From Oehlia diaphana (taxonomy: Eukaryota > Glomeromycota > Glomeromycetes > Glomerales > Glomeraceae), in assembly GCA_003833135.1 (NCBI GenBank), contig QZLH01000278.1:1-25071 (forward strand): a DNA stretch of 25,071 nt. Direction: 5' to 3'. Numbering within the stretch: position 1 is the first letter of the stretch; each line of letters opens with the position of its first letter. Of this stretch, positions 10,416-20,992 are shown in pieces. Both the position numbers and the translations under genes were made by a program. Below the pieces are notes generated by a model. The model did not search any database, had not been told where the DNA came from, and saw nothing but the letters and a program-made list of their open reading frames with translations.

Positions 10416-11309
10416 ATGTCTGTACTTCAAACAGCCTCCTCGGCCATAACACCATTTTTCACTTCATTAGCCTCAGATGAAGTACAAAGTTCAACCTCAA
10501 ATATAGGAGGAGGCTCTGGTGGTGGAAATATAGGTGTTAATTTAAGACCTACACATGTTAATGAAAGTTGTTTAGAGTTTCTTATTATGGAAATGGTAGA
10601 TTTAATGTATAGAACTACTGTCGATTCAGAAAATGATAAAGAAGCCGTTTATTATAAATTAGAAATGTTGGGTTATCAAGTTGGACAAAGTTTAGTTGAA
10701 AGGTAAAGCGAATAAATTAATATAAATATAATTTAAATTTTTGTGTTGATTTATTTTTATATAATAGGTTTACTAGAGATCGTCCTAGATTCGTTGATAC
10801 ACTCGATGTTGTAAAATTTATCTGTAAGGATCTATGGTCTATAATTTTTAAAAAACAAATCGATAACTTGAAAACTAATCATAGAGTAAGAGTCTTTTGA
10901 TATATCCATTTATATTTGTTTATTTTAAATTTATAAAATCCTTTTATTTAGGGAGTTTATGTACTTCAAGATAATGGTTTTAGATGGTTCCTTAGAATGT
11001 CAACTGAATCTGGTAGCGAAGCTGCGGCTAAGAAAGCAGTTCCGGTAACATAAAATAAAAATTTTTTATTTTATTTATTAATTCAATATGTTAAATTTAT
11101 TCATTTTTTAATAGTATCTTTGGTTTCCATGTGGATTAATTAGAGGAGCTTTGGCTAATTTGGGTGTTGTCAGCGTAGTCATTGCAGAAACAAACTCTTT
11201 ACCACAATGTAATTTATTTAGAATAGATTTTTTTTTTTTTTTTTAGAAATTACTAATTTGAATTTTCATCTTTATAGGTTCATTCCAAATCAAAATTGCA
11301 AAATCATAA
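10416..11309 (+). CDS. TRAPPC6: TRAPP subunit 6 (TRAPPC6/Trs33)
   Basis: Five exons: 10416-10702, 10768-10885, 10952-11044, 11115-11208, 11278-11309, giving 207 aa. After a Ser/Gly-rich N-terminus (about 1-42) the Bet3-superfamily fold begins: [52 protein letters not shown], then [17 protein letters not shown]. It ends with the diagnostic [15 protein letters not shown] and [17 protein letters not shown]. Trs33 is a core subunit of TRAPP complexes, guanine exchange factors and tethers for Rab1/Ypt1 in ER-Golgi and later traffic. The tail is completed by a 32-b last exon after a non-coding T-rich intron; without it the frame runs into intron sequence. Confidence 0.93.
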
Positions 11310-11884
11310 TAGAAATTATTACAGGATAGATTGGTTTGGCTTTTGTAATGTCATTATTTTTTCCCTTTGTAGTTTCTTAGTTAAATTAAAAATATTCAAA
11401 ATTTCTGTAGATCAGTCAACTAAACAATTTATTTATATTTGTAAAAAATAATTTTTTTTTAGCGGAATGAAATTGGAAATTAAATACAAATTAAATTTCT
11501 CTTTCCTCCTCTTATCTCGAATTTTAATTTCATAGAAATTTTTTTTTTTTACCCTTAAAAAAAAAAAAGAAAATACAAAAATGATATTTTGTATTTATTT
11601 ATTTCTTTAATGAAAAAAAAAGAAATCCATAATACGGGGATCGTAAGCACTTATTGCAAAAACATTATAATAGACAAAATATTAAAAGAATAGCAATAAA
11701 GTGCAATTTCAACGTTAACCGCATCCGAGGATTTATTAACTTTCTGTCTAATATTCCGATCAACTACCTAATACTAGAAAGTGGTTACAAATTAACGTAT
11801 TAATTATATTAAACAAGAGAGGGTAGTTCAAGAGGTCAAAATATTTACATTCTGGATCCTGTAGCATATACTATCTTTAATGAT
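11310..11884. other. convergent intergenic region
   Basis: Spacer between the stop codons of TRAPPC6 (+) and H2A.Z (-). Rich in poly-T and poly-A runs, as expected of two opposed 3-prime UTRs. No gene recognised. Confidence 0.5.
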
Positions 11885-12910
11885 TTACGATGACTTTTTT
11901 GACTTTTGATTTGATTTATTAAGAAGATTTTTATGAATATGCTGGAAAGAAAGAAAAGGAAAGGGTTAACATAGGATGTTAAAAAGCTTCCTAGAATATT
12001 AAAAATCATAAGCTTACCGGCAATACACCGCCACCGGCAATTGTAGCTCGAATCAGCGTGTCAAGTTCTTCATCACCTCGAATTGCAAGCTGTAAATGAC
12101 GAGGTGTGATTCTTTTCACTTTGAGATCCTTTGAAGCATTTCCTGCCAGTTCAAGTACTTCAGCTGTAAGATATTCTAAAATAGCTGCTAAATAGACTCC
12201 TGCCTTGGCACCAACTCTGGCATTATTTAAAGTTCTTTTTTTCAAATAACGATGAACACGACCAACAGGGAACTATTATAAAACATTTTGAGTTAGATCA
12301 TTGTGGCGCAGCAATAGTCATTACGTAAAATTTGAGCGGAATTATTATATTATAGTGAAGTTTTTAGGGATTACAAAAAAATATATAATCTAAATAAATA
12401 TAAATTTTTTACCTGCAAGCCGGCCCTCTGTGACCTGGACACGACAGGAGGTCTCTCAGTTTTTTGTTGGTGGTTAGAGTTTTCTGCGTTTCCAGCGGTT
12501 CCAGTATTTCCAGAAGCACCATTTTCAGCAGTTGGTGCGCCAAAAGGTGCTTTAGTACCAGTAGCCTTATTTGTGAAAAAGTAATAAGAAAGTTTATTAT
12601 TAGAAGTAATTTTTATTATTTTATTTTGTTCACTGATTTATTTACATATTTGGTTAAAATAAACAATACAAAGCTAGGAAAAGAAAAAAAACCAACGCGA
12701 CTAAAGATGAGTTTTTTTTTACATTTAAGAAGTAACTGAATATTTAATAAAAAAACGCGGTTTTTATCAAAGTATATAGAGAAAGTATTTTAAAAAAATA
12801 AAGGAACATCAAAAATATACTTTATATATACGAACAAAAGCAAAACATGAACCACGAAGAACGACTTGCTCACGTGACAAAAAAAAAATACGCTAAAAGT
12901 AACCTACCAT
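11885..12910 (-). CDS. H2AZ: histone variant H2A.Z
   Basis: Exons in transcript order: 12910-12908 (ATG only), 12565-12413, 12272-12018, 11941-11885, giving 155 aa. The histone fold is unmistakable: [58 protein letters not shown] and [31 protein letters not shown] then continues with HIHKNLL. LDTLI, GGGV and HIHK mark it as H2A.Z rather than canonical H2A. H2A.Z replaces H2A at promoters through SWR1-type exchange. The N-tail is odd: about 52 residues before FPVGR, with one lysine near the start (K6) and no GGKGK-type acetylation patch. The start exon is the weakest part: an ATG directly followed by a GTAGGT donor fits phase 0, but another first exon is possible. Confidence 0.93.
12871..12876. 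promoter_or_regulatory. CACGTG in H2A.Z intron 1
   Basis: ctCACGTGac, 32 b inside the first intron of the H2A.Z model, i.e. near the transcript start. One of three CACGTG words in the H2A.Z-MSH2 interval. Confidence 0.35.
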
Positions 12911-13326
12911 GTTTATAAACTATCTTTTAAAGTTGATGACTCCAAAGAAGAATAACTGAAAAAAATCGATGAGTGATTTGGTCCTAATACCGCGAAAGAA
13001 AAAAACGTTTTTTTTACAAGGGAAGTAAGTAAAGGCTAAAAAAAACAAGGAGAAAAAAAAAATTGTTGGATTTGAAAGGATCAGTTGTCCATAAATTGTT
13101 TAAGCATTAAAGTTTAATTTATATAAAAATTTTGGATGTATTTTTCCCATTTTTGGGTTAAAGTTACTGACGTTTTTGTCGATTATGGAAAGTTGTACTA
13201 CGGATTTTCAAAATCATATCTGCGTATTTGCAGCAAAAAAATGTCACGTTGAATCGACATTAGGGCTAATGCTGGTCATTTAGTTCGTTTTGTGACGCGA
13301 TCCAAAAAATTCTAGCGGAAATAAAC

Positions 13327-13332
13327 CACGTG
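13327..13332. promoter_or_regulatory. CACGTG E-box, H2A.Z-MSH2 interval
   Basis: accCACGTGatc, 428 b upstream of the MSH2 start and 417 b upstream of the H2A.Z start. Confidence 0.35.
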
Positions 13333-13470
13333 ATCGATCTTAAAACATAATTCATTCCGCAGCTTTATCCCATAATACAGCCAGGTCAATAAATTTTTTG
13401 GAAATAACATTCCTTTTCTTCGTCTCTACAATCATTGAGTCAATTTCATGTATCTGAAATTCCTAAAGAT

Positions 13471-13476
13471 CACGTG
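13471..13476. promoter_or_regulatory. CACGTG E-box upstream of MSH2
   Basis: atCACGTGag, 284 b upstream of the MSH2 start codon. Confidence 0.35.
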
Positions 13477-13641
13477 AGCTCCGCATGTAGAGTATAACTT
13501 GGAATATCTAAGTTTCTTGTTTAATGATTATTTTAACATTTGAATGAGATGGTTGGAATTCCGATATTCAATTTATACGTTACACAAAATACTTGAATTG
13601 TACCAATGCGCAGAAGATAAAATCAATCTGTCAATCACTTA

Positions 13642-13647
13642 ACGCGT
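13642..13647. promoter_or_regulatory. MCB (ACGCGT) site 1 upstream of MSH2
   Basis: ACGCGT, 113 b upstream of the MSH2 start. In yeasts this hexamer is bound by the MBF (Mbp1-Swi6) factor and drives G1/S transcription of DNA replication and mismatch-repair genes. Applying that here is inference. Confidence 0.5.
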
Positions 13648-13665
13648 CATGTTAACTTTCTTTCT

Positions 13666-13671
13666 ACGCGT
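13666..13671. promoter_or_regulatory. MCB (ACGCGT) site 2 upstream of MSH2
   Basis: Second ACGCGT, starting 24 b after the first and 89 b upstream of the MSH2 start. The palindrome extends to TACGCGTA. Paired spacing close to the start codon strengthens the regulatory reading. Confidence 0.5.
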
Positions 13672-13754
13672 AAACTTTGATCTCTCTTTTCATAGCAAAT
13701 ATCCGTTCATCTAAAAATATTATGTCTTTTGTGTTTTATCAGTTTAATAAAAAT

Positions 13755-16700
13755 ATGGCAAATCCAATAAAAGATAGACCAGATTTGACGTTTGGTTAGT
13801 AATGAAATGTTTTTTAATAGTGGAAATATATATTTTATACAAATATTGTATCATCAAAAAAGAATCATAAAAATAGAAGCATATCATTCTTACTTGTTGT
13901 ATCGTGTTTTTTTTTCTACAGAAAGCAAGCAAGGCGAGCAGGGTTTTTTTGCTTTTATAAATGGACTTCCGCAGGTTATATATCGGTTTATCAATTTTAA
14001 AAGTATAGATTAGTCATAAAATCGAATAATCAAATTAATTAATCCATTTAATAATAGAAATCAAGTAATACTATCCGATTATTTGAGAGAAGTAATGGGG
14101 TTGGTTGTCTATGATTTATTACAAATAAATCTTTTTGTGAAATAATTTTCATATAATATATATTTTTTTTAATATAAATATAGGATTATTATAGTGTCCA
14201 TGAAGATGATGCTTTATATATTGCACAAAATATCTATAATACTTCCTCTGTGATTAGATATTTGGGTATGTGCAATCATTATGCAATCAATTTACTTTGA
14301 AAGAAAATTGATTTTCTATTAACATCAATATAGGTAAAAATAAAGTCCCCAGTTGTACATTATCACGTTTAACATGTGACACATTTTTACGTGATGCATT
14401 ATTAAATAAACAATTGAAAATTGAAATTTGGGCTCAAGGATCAAAGGGTTTATGGAAATTAGTCAAAAATGTACGATCGATTATTTTATCATTTTTTTTT
14501 ATCATTATATCATTTCTAGATCATTAATTAAAACGAATAAATTTTTAATATAGGCTTCTCCAGGAAACATCCAGGCATTTGAAGATCATTTGTTCTCTAA
14601 CGTTGAAATTTCAGCCTCACCTATAGTATTATCAGTTAAATTGGGAATACGAGGTGATCAAAGAATGGTTGGAGTTTCATTTGCTGATACAACAATAAGA
14701 GAATTAGGCGTATCAGAATTTATTGATAATGAATTATTTTCAAATTTTGAGGTATATCGTTTAATTCTTATAAACATAATTCTTTTTTTCTTTTCACATT
14801 TTAATAGTGTATTTTAAATTAATGTTTTAGTCTTTACTTGCTCAACTCGGAGTGAAAGAATGTGTTATTCCAGCAGATGAGTCACGTAAAGATTATGATT
14901 TATCAAAATTAAGGGATATTATGGAAAAATTTGACATTGTTATCACTGAACGCAAAAAAAGTAATTATATTTAAGACATTTCCCAATTGAGAACTTTTGT
15001 TTATTCTATAACTCATAGAATACTTATTTTCATTTATTGCCAGGCGATTTTACAATCAAGAATGTTGAACAAGATCTTAACCGCTTGTTGGGTGATGATG
15101 TATCTGCCGCGACTCTTCGTTAGTTTCACGTTTTTTTTTGTATGAAATTCTATTTATAACTTCGTAATGATTTGATTTAATTTATTCTTATTCAGCTGAA
15201 TTTGAAATGAAGCATGCTATGACTGCTTGCGCAAGTCTCATTAAATACCTATCGGTAATTTGTGAAATAACTTATTTCACTTATTTCGAATTTTACAATT
15301 TAGAAATTAACAACACTTTATTATGATTTTTCTTTTAATTTAAAGCTCATGACTGATGATAGTAATTTTGGTCATTATATTCTGAGACATCATGATTTGT
15401 CACAATATATGAAATTAGATGCTTCAGCAGTAAGGGCATTGAATTTAATGCAAAGTCCACAAGAAGGTATTCACGTAATTTAGTTTCTCTTTTCTTTTCT
15501 TAATTGATTAATTATTAATAAATTTTTAGGCTCCAATAAGAATTCTAGTTTGTTTGGTCTTTTAAATAAATGTAAGACTGCTCAGGGTTCTAGACTATTA
15601 TGTCAATGGCTGAAACAACCATTGATGGATATTAAAGAGATAGGTATGAATATGATCATTTATTTTTTATTTTGTTTGTTTATTTATTTACTTGTTTGCA
15701 TCTAACTTAATTATTTTTATTCTCACAGAATTAAGACATTCATTGGTAGAAATCTTTGCGGAAGATACGGAACTTAGGTTATCTTTACGCGTATGTTAAA
15801 TTTAAATAGTTATAGATAAAAACAACGAGTAATTTAAACCGTAGAAATTTATTTATTTAGGAGGAACATTTGAAGAGTATACCTGATCTTCATCGCTTAT
15901 CGAAACGATTCCAAAAGAGAATAGCATCGTTACAGGTTTGTTCGTCTCAATAATTTTCTTTGACTTAATAACTAACTTATGAATTTACTCTTAGGATGTT
16001 ATACGAGTCTATCAAGTAATAATAAAGTTGCCCAAGTTAATTGAAGCTCTAGAATTATTTAATTCTATGAATGACTCTAGCAAAGAGCTTATTGAGGGAA
16101 TATATAATGCTAAACTCAAAGTGAATATTCGTTTTTTAAAATGAATAAATATTTTTTATTGGTATTAATTTCAACATTTGTATGTAGGAATATTACAGTG
16201 AACTTGAGAAATATCAAGAAATGGTTGAAACCACAATTGATTTAGAAGCTGCAGATCATCATCAATTTATGATTAAAGCTGATTTTAATTCAGAGTTAAA
16301 ACGTATGTTTTCGTATTAATAAAATAAATGTATTTATTGACAATTGTAGATGTTTAATAATATTTCTTTTTTTTTTTTTTCAAGAAATTCAGAATAAAAT
16401 TGATGGGATCAAAGAAAAAATTAACGAAGAGCATGAGAAGGTGAATATATCTTTATATTTTACTTCACGTACTGAAAATACTGTTAAATATTCTGATTTG
16501 TACTATATTAAGGTCGGAGAAGATCTTTGCATGGATACGGATAAAAAATTACATCTTGAAAAACAAAACGTTTATGGATATTGTTTCAGAATTACTCGAA
16601 ATGTATTTATAATGAGGAGTTTCTGTATAATTGTACTTAAAACTTTGCTTTAGTTAATTTATAATTTCTTTTCTTATGAAAAAAAAGGATGCAACTTGTA

Positions 16701-18691
16701 TTCGCGGGAAAAAACAGTATCATGAACTTTCTACACAGCGTGGTGGTGTTTACTTTACAACAGATAAATTGAGACAATTGAGTACATCGTTTCATGATAA
16801 TTTAGGATTATATGAGAAAGAGCAAAATACATTAGTTAAGGAAGTAATTGAGATAGCAGGTAAACAATTCTTTTCTCTTAAAAAACATATTTATGAATAT
16901 AGTAAATTAATAAAAAATCTGTGTTTTTATAGCTTCCTATTGTCCTGCTTTGGAAACTTTGAATGGATTAATGGCTCACCTTGATGTTATACTTAGGTAT
17001 GAAACGATGTGAATTGAAAAATTATTGCTACGCATATTTACTTACTTATATAATAGTTATGCACATGTTGCGGTTCACGCACCCGTACCATACATTCGCC
17101 CCAAGATGTATAATAAAGGTAACATTTTACTGCACAAACTCCCGAAATCTCTGTAATTTTTGGATATTTATCTGACTTTATTAATATAGGGGAAGGAAAC
17201 GTTATCTTGAAAAATGCTCGCCATCCTTGTATAGAGGTGCAAGATGACGTTTCGTTTATACCAAACGATGTTAGCTTAATAAGAGGTAAATGGATATTTA
17301 TTTTTATTTTACATCGTCGGTTTTGTAATTTTAATTTTGAATTTTATTATAGATCAAAAAGAATTATTAATTATCACTGGGCCAAATATGGGGGGAAAAT
17401 CAACCTATATCCGACAAGTAATTAAAAATAGTAATAATCATGTTTAATGTTTTAACTATTATTAATTAAATTACTCTCAATATAGATTGGAGTTATTGCT
17501 TTAATGGCACAAACTGGTTGTTTTGTTCCTTGTACAGAAGCAAGTCTTTGTGTATTTGATTGTATCCTTGCAAGAGTGGGTGCTGGCGATAGCCAACTTA
17601 AAGGTGTATCTACATTTATGGCGGAAATGTTGGAAACAGCAAATATTATAAAGGTTAGTTTGTCATATAGTTTATTATTCTATTTATAAATATTTAATTC
17701 CAACAATTGATATATAGACTGCAACGACCAATTCTTTGATAATTATCGACGAGCTTGGAAGAGGAACTAGTACTTATGATGGATTTGGTTTAGCTTGGGC
17801 GATTTCAGAGTTTGTTCATTTTATGGAATTTTTTTTTAAAAAAAAAGAAAACAATCCGGGCAATCATTAAAATTAACTTTCATTAAAAAGATATATTTCG
17901 AAGAAAATTCGATGCTTTTGTATGTTTGCGACGCATTTTCATGAATTGACGGCATTAACGGAAGAAGTTCCTTACGCATATAATTTACATGTTACGGCAC
18001 ATATGGGGGTAAACCCTTCAGGTGGACGAGACATTACATTATTGTACAAAGTCAAAGAAGGTAAGAAATTTCCGCATAAAAGTATTACAGTTATTATTTA
18101 ACGAAGAAATATACTTACTGAATTCTATTTAGGTGTTTGTGATGAGAGTTTCGGTATTCATGTCGCAGAATTGGCAAATTTTCCTGATACTGTTATCAAG
18201 GTAGAATTTCTCTTCTTATTTTCGGTTATATTGGTTTCAATATTTACAATATTTATTTAATTAAAAAAAAAAATTAGCTTGCAAGAAGAAAAGAGAAACA
18301 ATTGGAGGATGTTACTAAACGTAAGTTTATTCTAATCGTGTTAATTTAGCTTAATCTATATGTCATTAAATTTGATTATTTGTTCTAAATAGATGAAAAC
18401 ACGATGGAAATTGATGGTAAAACTACGTTTTCTAAAGAAGAAATCGAGGTAATAATACTAAAGATTCTAATAAATATTCTGTAAATACCATCAAAATAAT
18501 TGTGATCATTATTATATCTATAGGAAGGAAGCACTATTATCGAAGAATTCCTGAAAGAAATAGCAAATACTCCTAACATTGAATCTATGGATTATCAATC
18601 AATAATAGAACGTATTTCTATAGTTAGAAATAAATATCAAGAAAGAATTGAAAGTAACTCTTGGTGTCAGGATGTTATTGCTGGATTCTGA
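13755..18691 (+). CDS. MSH2: DNA mismatch repair protein MSH2
   Basis: Twenty-nine exons, first half: 13755-13794, 13922-13974, 14058-14099, 14184-14265, 14334-14470, 14554-14751, 14831-14960, 15044-15118, 15196-15254, 15346-15466, 15530-15643, 15729-15790, 15861-15935, 15995-16120, 16188-16302. Second half: 16385-16440, 16513-16602, 16688-16859, 16933-16996, 17057-17118, 17190-17285, 17353-17417, 17486-17653, 17718-17809, 17891-18060, 18133-18200, 18278-18320, 18393-18448, 18524-18691. All phases agree and give 932 aa, close to human MSH2 (934). Visible features: connector and lever regions ([31 protein letters not shown]), Walker [10 protein letters not shown] at 666-674, [27 protein letters not shown], Walker [17 protein letters not shown] with D745/E746, and [12 protein letters not shown]2 pairs with MSH6 or MSH3 to recognise mismatches. 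The least certain border is the exon 3 donor (gttggt). Confidence 0.95.
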
Positions 18692-18815
18692 TGTACTGTA
18701 TTATATTCTCTGCTTAATAATAATAATAATGTACATAGGGAAGCATGCGAGTTCTCACATTTTAATAAAGCGAATAGTGAAATAAATATTCCAAAAAATT
18801 GGTTCAAATAAATGA

Positions 18816-19721
18816 TCATTTTCGACAAAACCTAATGGCTGCACCTTTTATTCCCTGACTCGCGTTCAATATAGCTAATTAAATAAGTTATGACGATCGT
18901 AAATATTTCTTCTAATTTATATAAACAAAAAATATGCAAAATCACCATTTTTCCTGGGTAATCTTTCTCCATAAAAGTGATCTTCTTTAAATTCCATGAT
19001 TTCTTTTGGAGGCGGAATCGGTCTATCAAGGTCAGGATCTTGCAAAGCAACAACGGTGAAAGGACTTTTTGTATAGAATAATAAAAATGTTAATTTAAAA
19101 AATTATCTTTGACAAATCAAAAATCAAAATAACCCACCCAGTATTATGTTGCTTCTTTTTCCTTTTTTTAATTCGTGGTTTCACTTTGCTCATTTCTAAC
19201 CTAATTTGTGTATGTTCACTTTGTTTTCTAATATGAACATAAATATTTAGTTATATTTATTCTTTGTCGTAAACAATTCAAAACCTTCAAAACCTTCTTT
19301 TCGTCTTATCATCTTCATTTACGAAATCTTCTAATAATTCGGTTGGCAAGAATTTCGGTAATCCTTCCTCTTTTATTTTTTTCATAATATTATCCACTTT
19401 TTTATTAGAGTTAGAGACAGCCGAAAGTTTGGCTATTTTACGACTTTTTTGTTCTTTTAATTTAGCATCAATTTCACGACGTTTTCGTTTTTTAATTTCC
19501 AGTAACCTTGAATTATTTCAATAAAAAAAAATTTACTGCACATGTTCTGGACTTTTGATAAATCCCACTAAACTTATTGCCATATATAATTATGCATACT
19601 TTTGTTTCACTACACGTTCTTTCTCTTTAATTTCCAATGCTTTAATTTTACTAGTTGAATTGGAGACCACTTCAGGAGCCTCATCGTCTGTTCTTTGTGT
19701 TGTTCCTTCGGAATTAAACAT
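18816..19721 (-). CDS. UTP16/NOL7-like nucleolar protein
   Basis: Five exons in transcript order: 19721-19600, 19506-19294, 19227-19138, 19064-18946, 18874-18816, giving 200 aa. The N-terminus has DDEAPEVVSNSTSKIKALE, matching the DEAPE-V motif of the NOL7/Utp16 family. A long Lys/Arg-rich, coiled-coil-like stretch follows (KKRKRREIDAKLKEQKSRK). Then come LPKFLPTELLEDF, KPRIKKRKKK, VVALQD, FYGERLPRKN and a final ILNASQGIKGAAIRF, which resembles the family's conserved C-terminus. NOL7/Utp16 acts in the small-subunit processome during 18S rRNA maturation in the nucleolus. If intron 4 is retained, the frame instead ends 18917 with GDFAYFLFI. Family match is by eye and moderate. It converges on MSH2, with 124 b between stops. 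Confidence 0.7.
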
Positions 19722-19823
19722 ACAGTATATAGATAATGAGATGATTTCAAAAAAAAAATTGATTATCAGCGGTTTTAATATCACATGATATTGCCAGACT
19801 GTGTTAAATCTCAATTCTCTAAA
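19722..19823. promoter_or_regulatory. short divergent promoter, UTP16-like and PTH1
   Basis: Only 102 b separate the two outward-facing start codons, so the genes of ribosome biogenesis and tRNA recycling probably share a bidirectional promoter. No named site stands out. Confidence 0.45.
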
Positions 19824-20992
19824 ATGGTACCCAAACGAGTGTTGGTAGGTTTTTTTGACCAATTCAATTCTTTGGTTTAAATTTTGAATTGATACGAATG
19901 TTTTCACGGATTCGATATTCAGTTAGTTGGCTTGGGAAATTATACGCTCCCACAAACACGGCATAGCATAGGGTTGCTTCTTTTAGATTATCTAGCATCA
20001 CAATTAAACCTCACCTGGTCAAAAAATGAATCAACCCATGCATATCTTACACAACCAACAACAGTGTATGTTGATTCTTCTCAATCTTTTCAATCTTTAA
20101 ACCCATTTACTAAGAAAGATAAGAAGAGAAAAAATAAAGAGAATAAAGCAAACATCATTAACAGTGATACTATCGCACAAGATGAGGATAATGTAATTAA
20201 GAGTGCCAATCTTCCTTCAGCAAACGATTTGCCATTATTATCCGATTCTTCGAGATCTCCTTCTTTACTTCAATTATCATCGAGGTTGCTGAATGCACAA
20301 ACAATATCCTCGACTTCTACTTCAATCTCTACACTTACGCTTAAACTCAAAAATCTTGAACCAAAGCCCGGCTTCGTTCCCTTAAAATTGACATTGATGA
20401 AACCTTTATTATTTATGAATGTTAGCGGGAAATCGGTCTCAAAAGCATGTTTGTACTTTGAACGTTTCATTTTATTTACTTGTTAAATAGTAATTAATAA
20501 ATCGTTGACAATTAAAATAGCACGAGAACTTGGGTTTTCTCATTCAAATATTATAGTCATACATGATGATATGCAACGTGAACTCGGCAAACTCAGTATA
20601 AAAAATGGTGGCAGTGCAAAGTAATGTAAAAAAGGAAAAGAATTAATAATCAAAATTTAAACATTAATATTTTTCAATTCATAGTGGTCACAACGGAATT
20701 AAATCAGTGATTGCTCATTTGAAAACTGATGTAATAATTTTCTAATTTTTGTTTTTTATTGCTTTTATTAATTATAAATTAATTTCATATGATATTTACT
20801 TATTCTCAGGAATTTCTAAGACTACGAATTGGTATAGGAAGACCCTCAAGCGAAATAGATGATCGATCACATGATATTGTGTCGAATTTTGTTTTGTCGC
20901 GTATTCCTCCTGATGAAATGGAAATTTACAACAATGACGTGTTCCCAAGATGTAAAGATAAATTATTTAAAACTAGTATAAATCTCGGATAG
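19824..20992 (+). CDS. PTH1: peptidyl-tRNA hydrolase, Pth1 type
   Basis: Five exons: 19824-19848, 19927-20448, 20521-20620, 20685-20730, 20810-20992, giving 291 aa. Family motifs in order: VVGLGN with N13, TRHSIG with H21, KPLLFMNVSG with N173, VIHDDM with D198, GGSANGHNGIKS with N219, and FLRLRIGIGRP. These match the catalytic and substrate-binding residues of bacterial Pth. The enzyme cleaves the ester bond of peptidyl-tRNA to recycle tRNA. Bacterial Pth is about 194 aa; the excess here is mostly one insertion (about residues 52-150), Lys- then Ser/Thr/Leu-rich, between the N-terminal core and the KPxxFMN strand. No obvious mitochondrial presequence is seen: the protein starts MVPKRVLVVGLGN. 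Confidence 0.93.

Larger units (their letters stand above)
12911..13754. promoter_or_regulatory. divergent promoter region, H2A.Z and MSH2
   Basis: An 844-b spacer between outward-pointing starts. It holds CACGTG at 13327-13332 and 13471-13476 and two ACGCGT sites close to MSH2. The half nearest H2A.Z is rich in A runs. No ORF of interest. Confidence 0.5.

Noticed and set aside
12464..12739. Plus-strand 91-aa frame opposite the H2A.Z tail exon
   Set aside because: It is the antisense of the H2A.Z exon plus intron sequence, with no independent signal.
19600..19907. An in-frame start for the UTP16-like gene upstream of 19721
   Set aside because: An earlier ATG in frame (19907) would overlap the start of PTH1 and add residues without family similarity. 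The DEAPE motif begins soon after the ATG at 19721.
19932..20486. Reading the PTH1 central exon as a separate 184-aa protein
   Set aside because: Its start is inside the GLGN motif and its end runs into an intron. Spliced with flanking exons it forms a complete Pth1.
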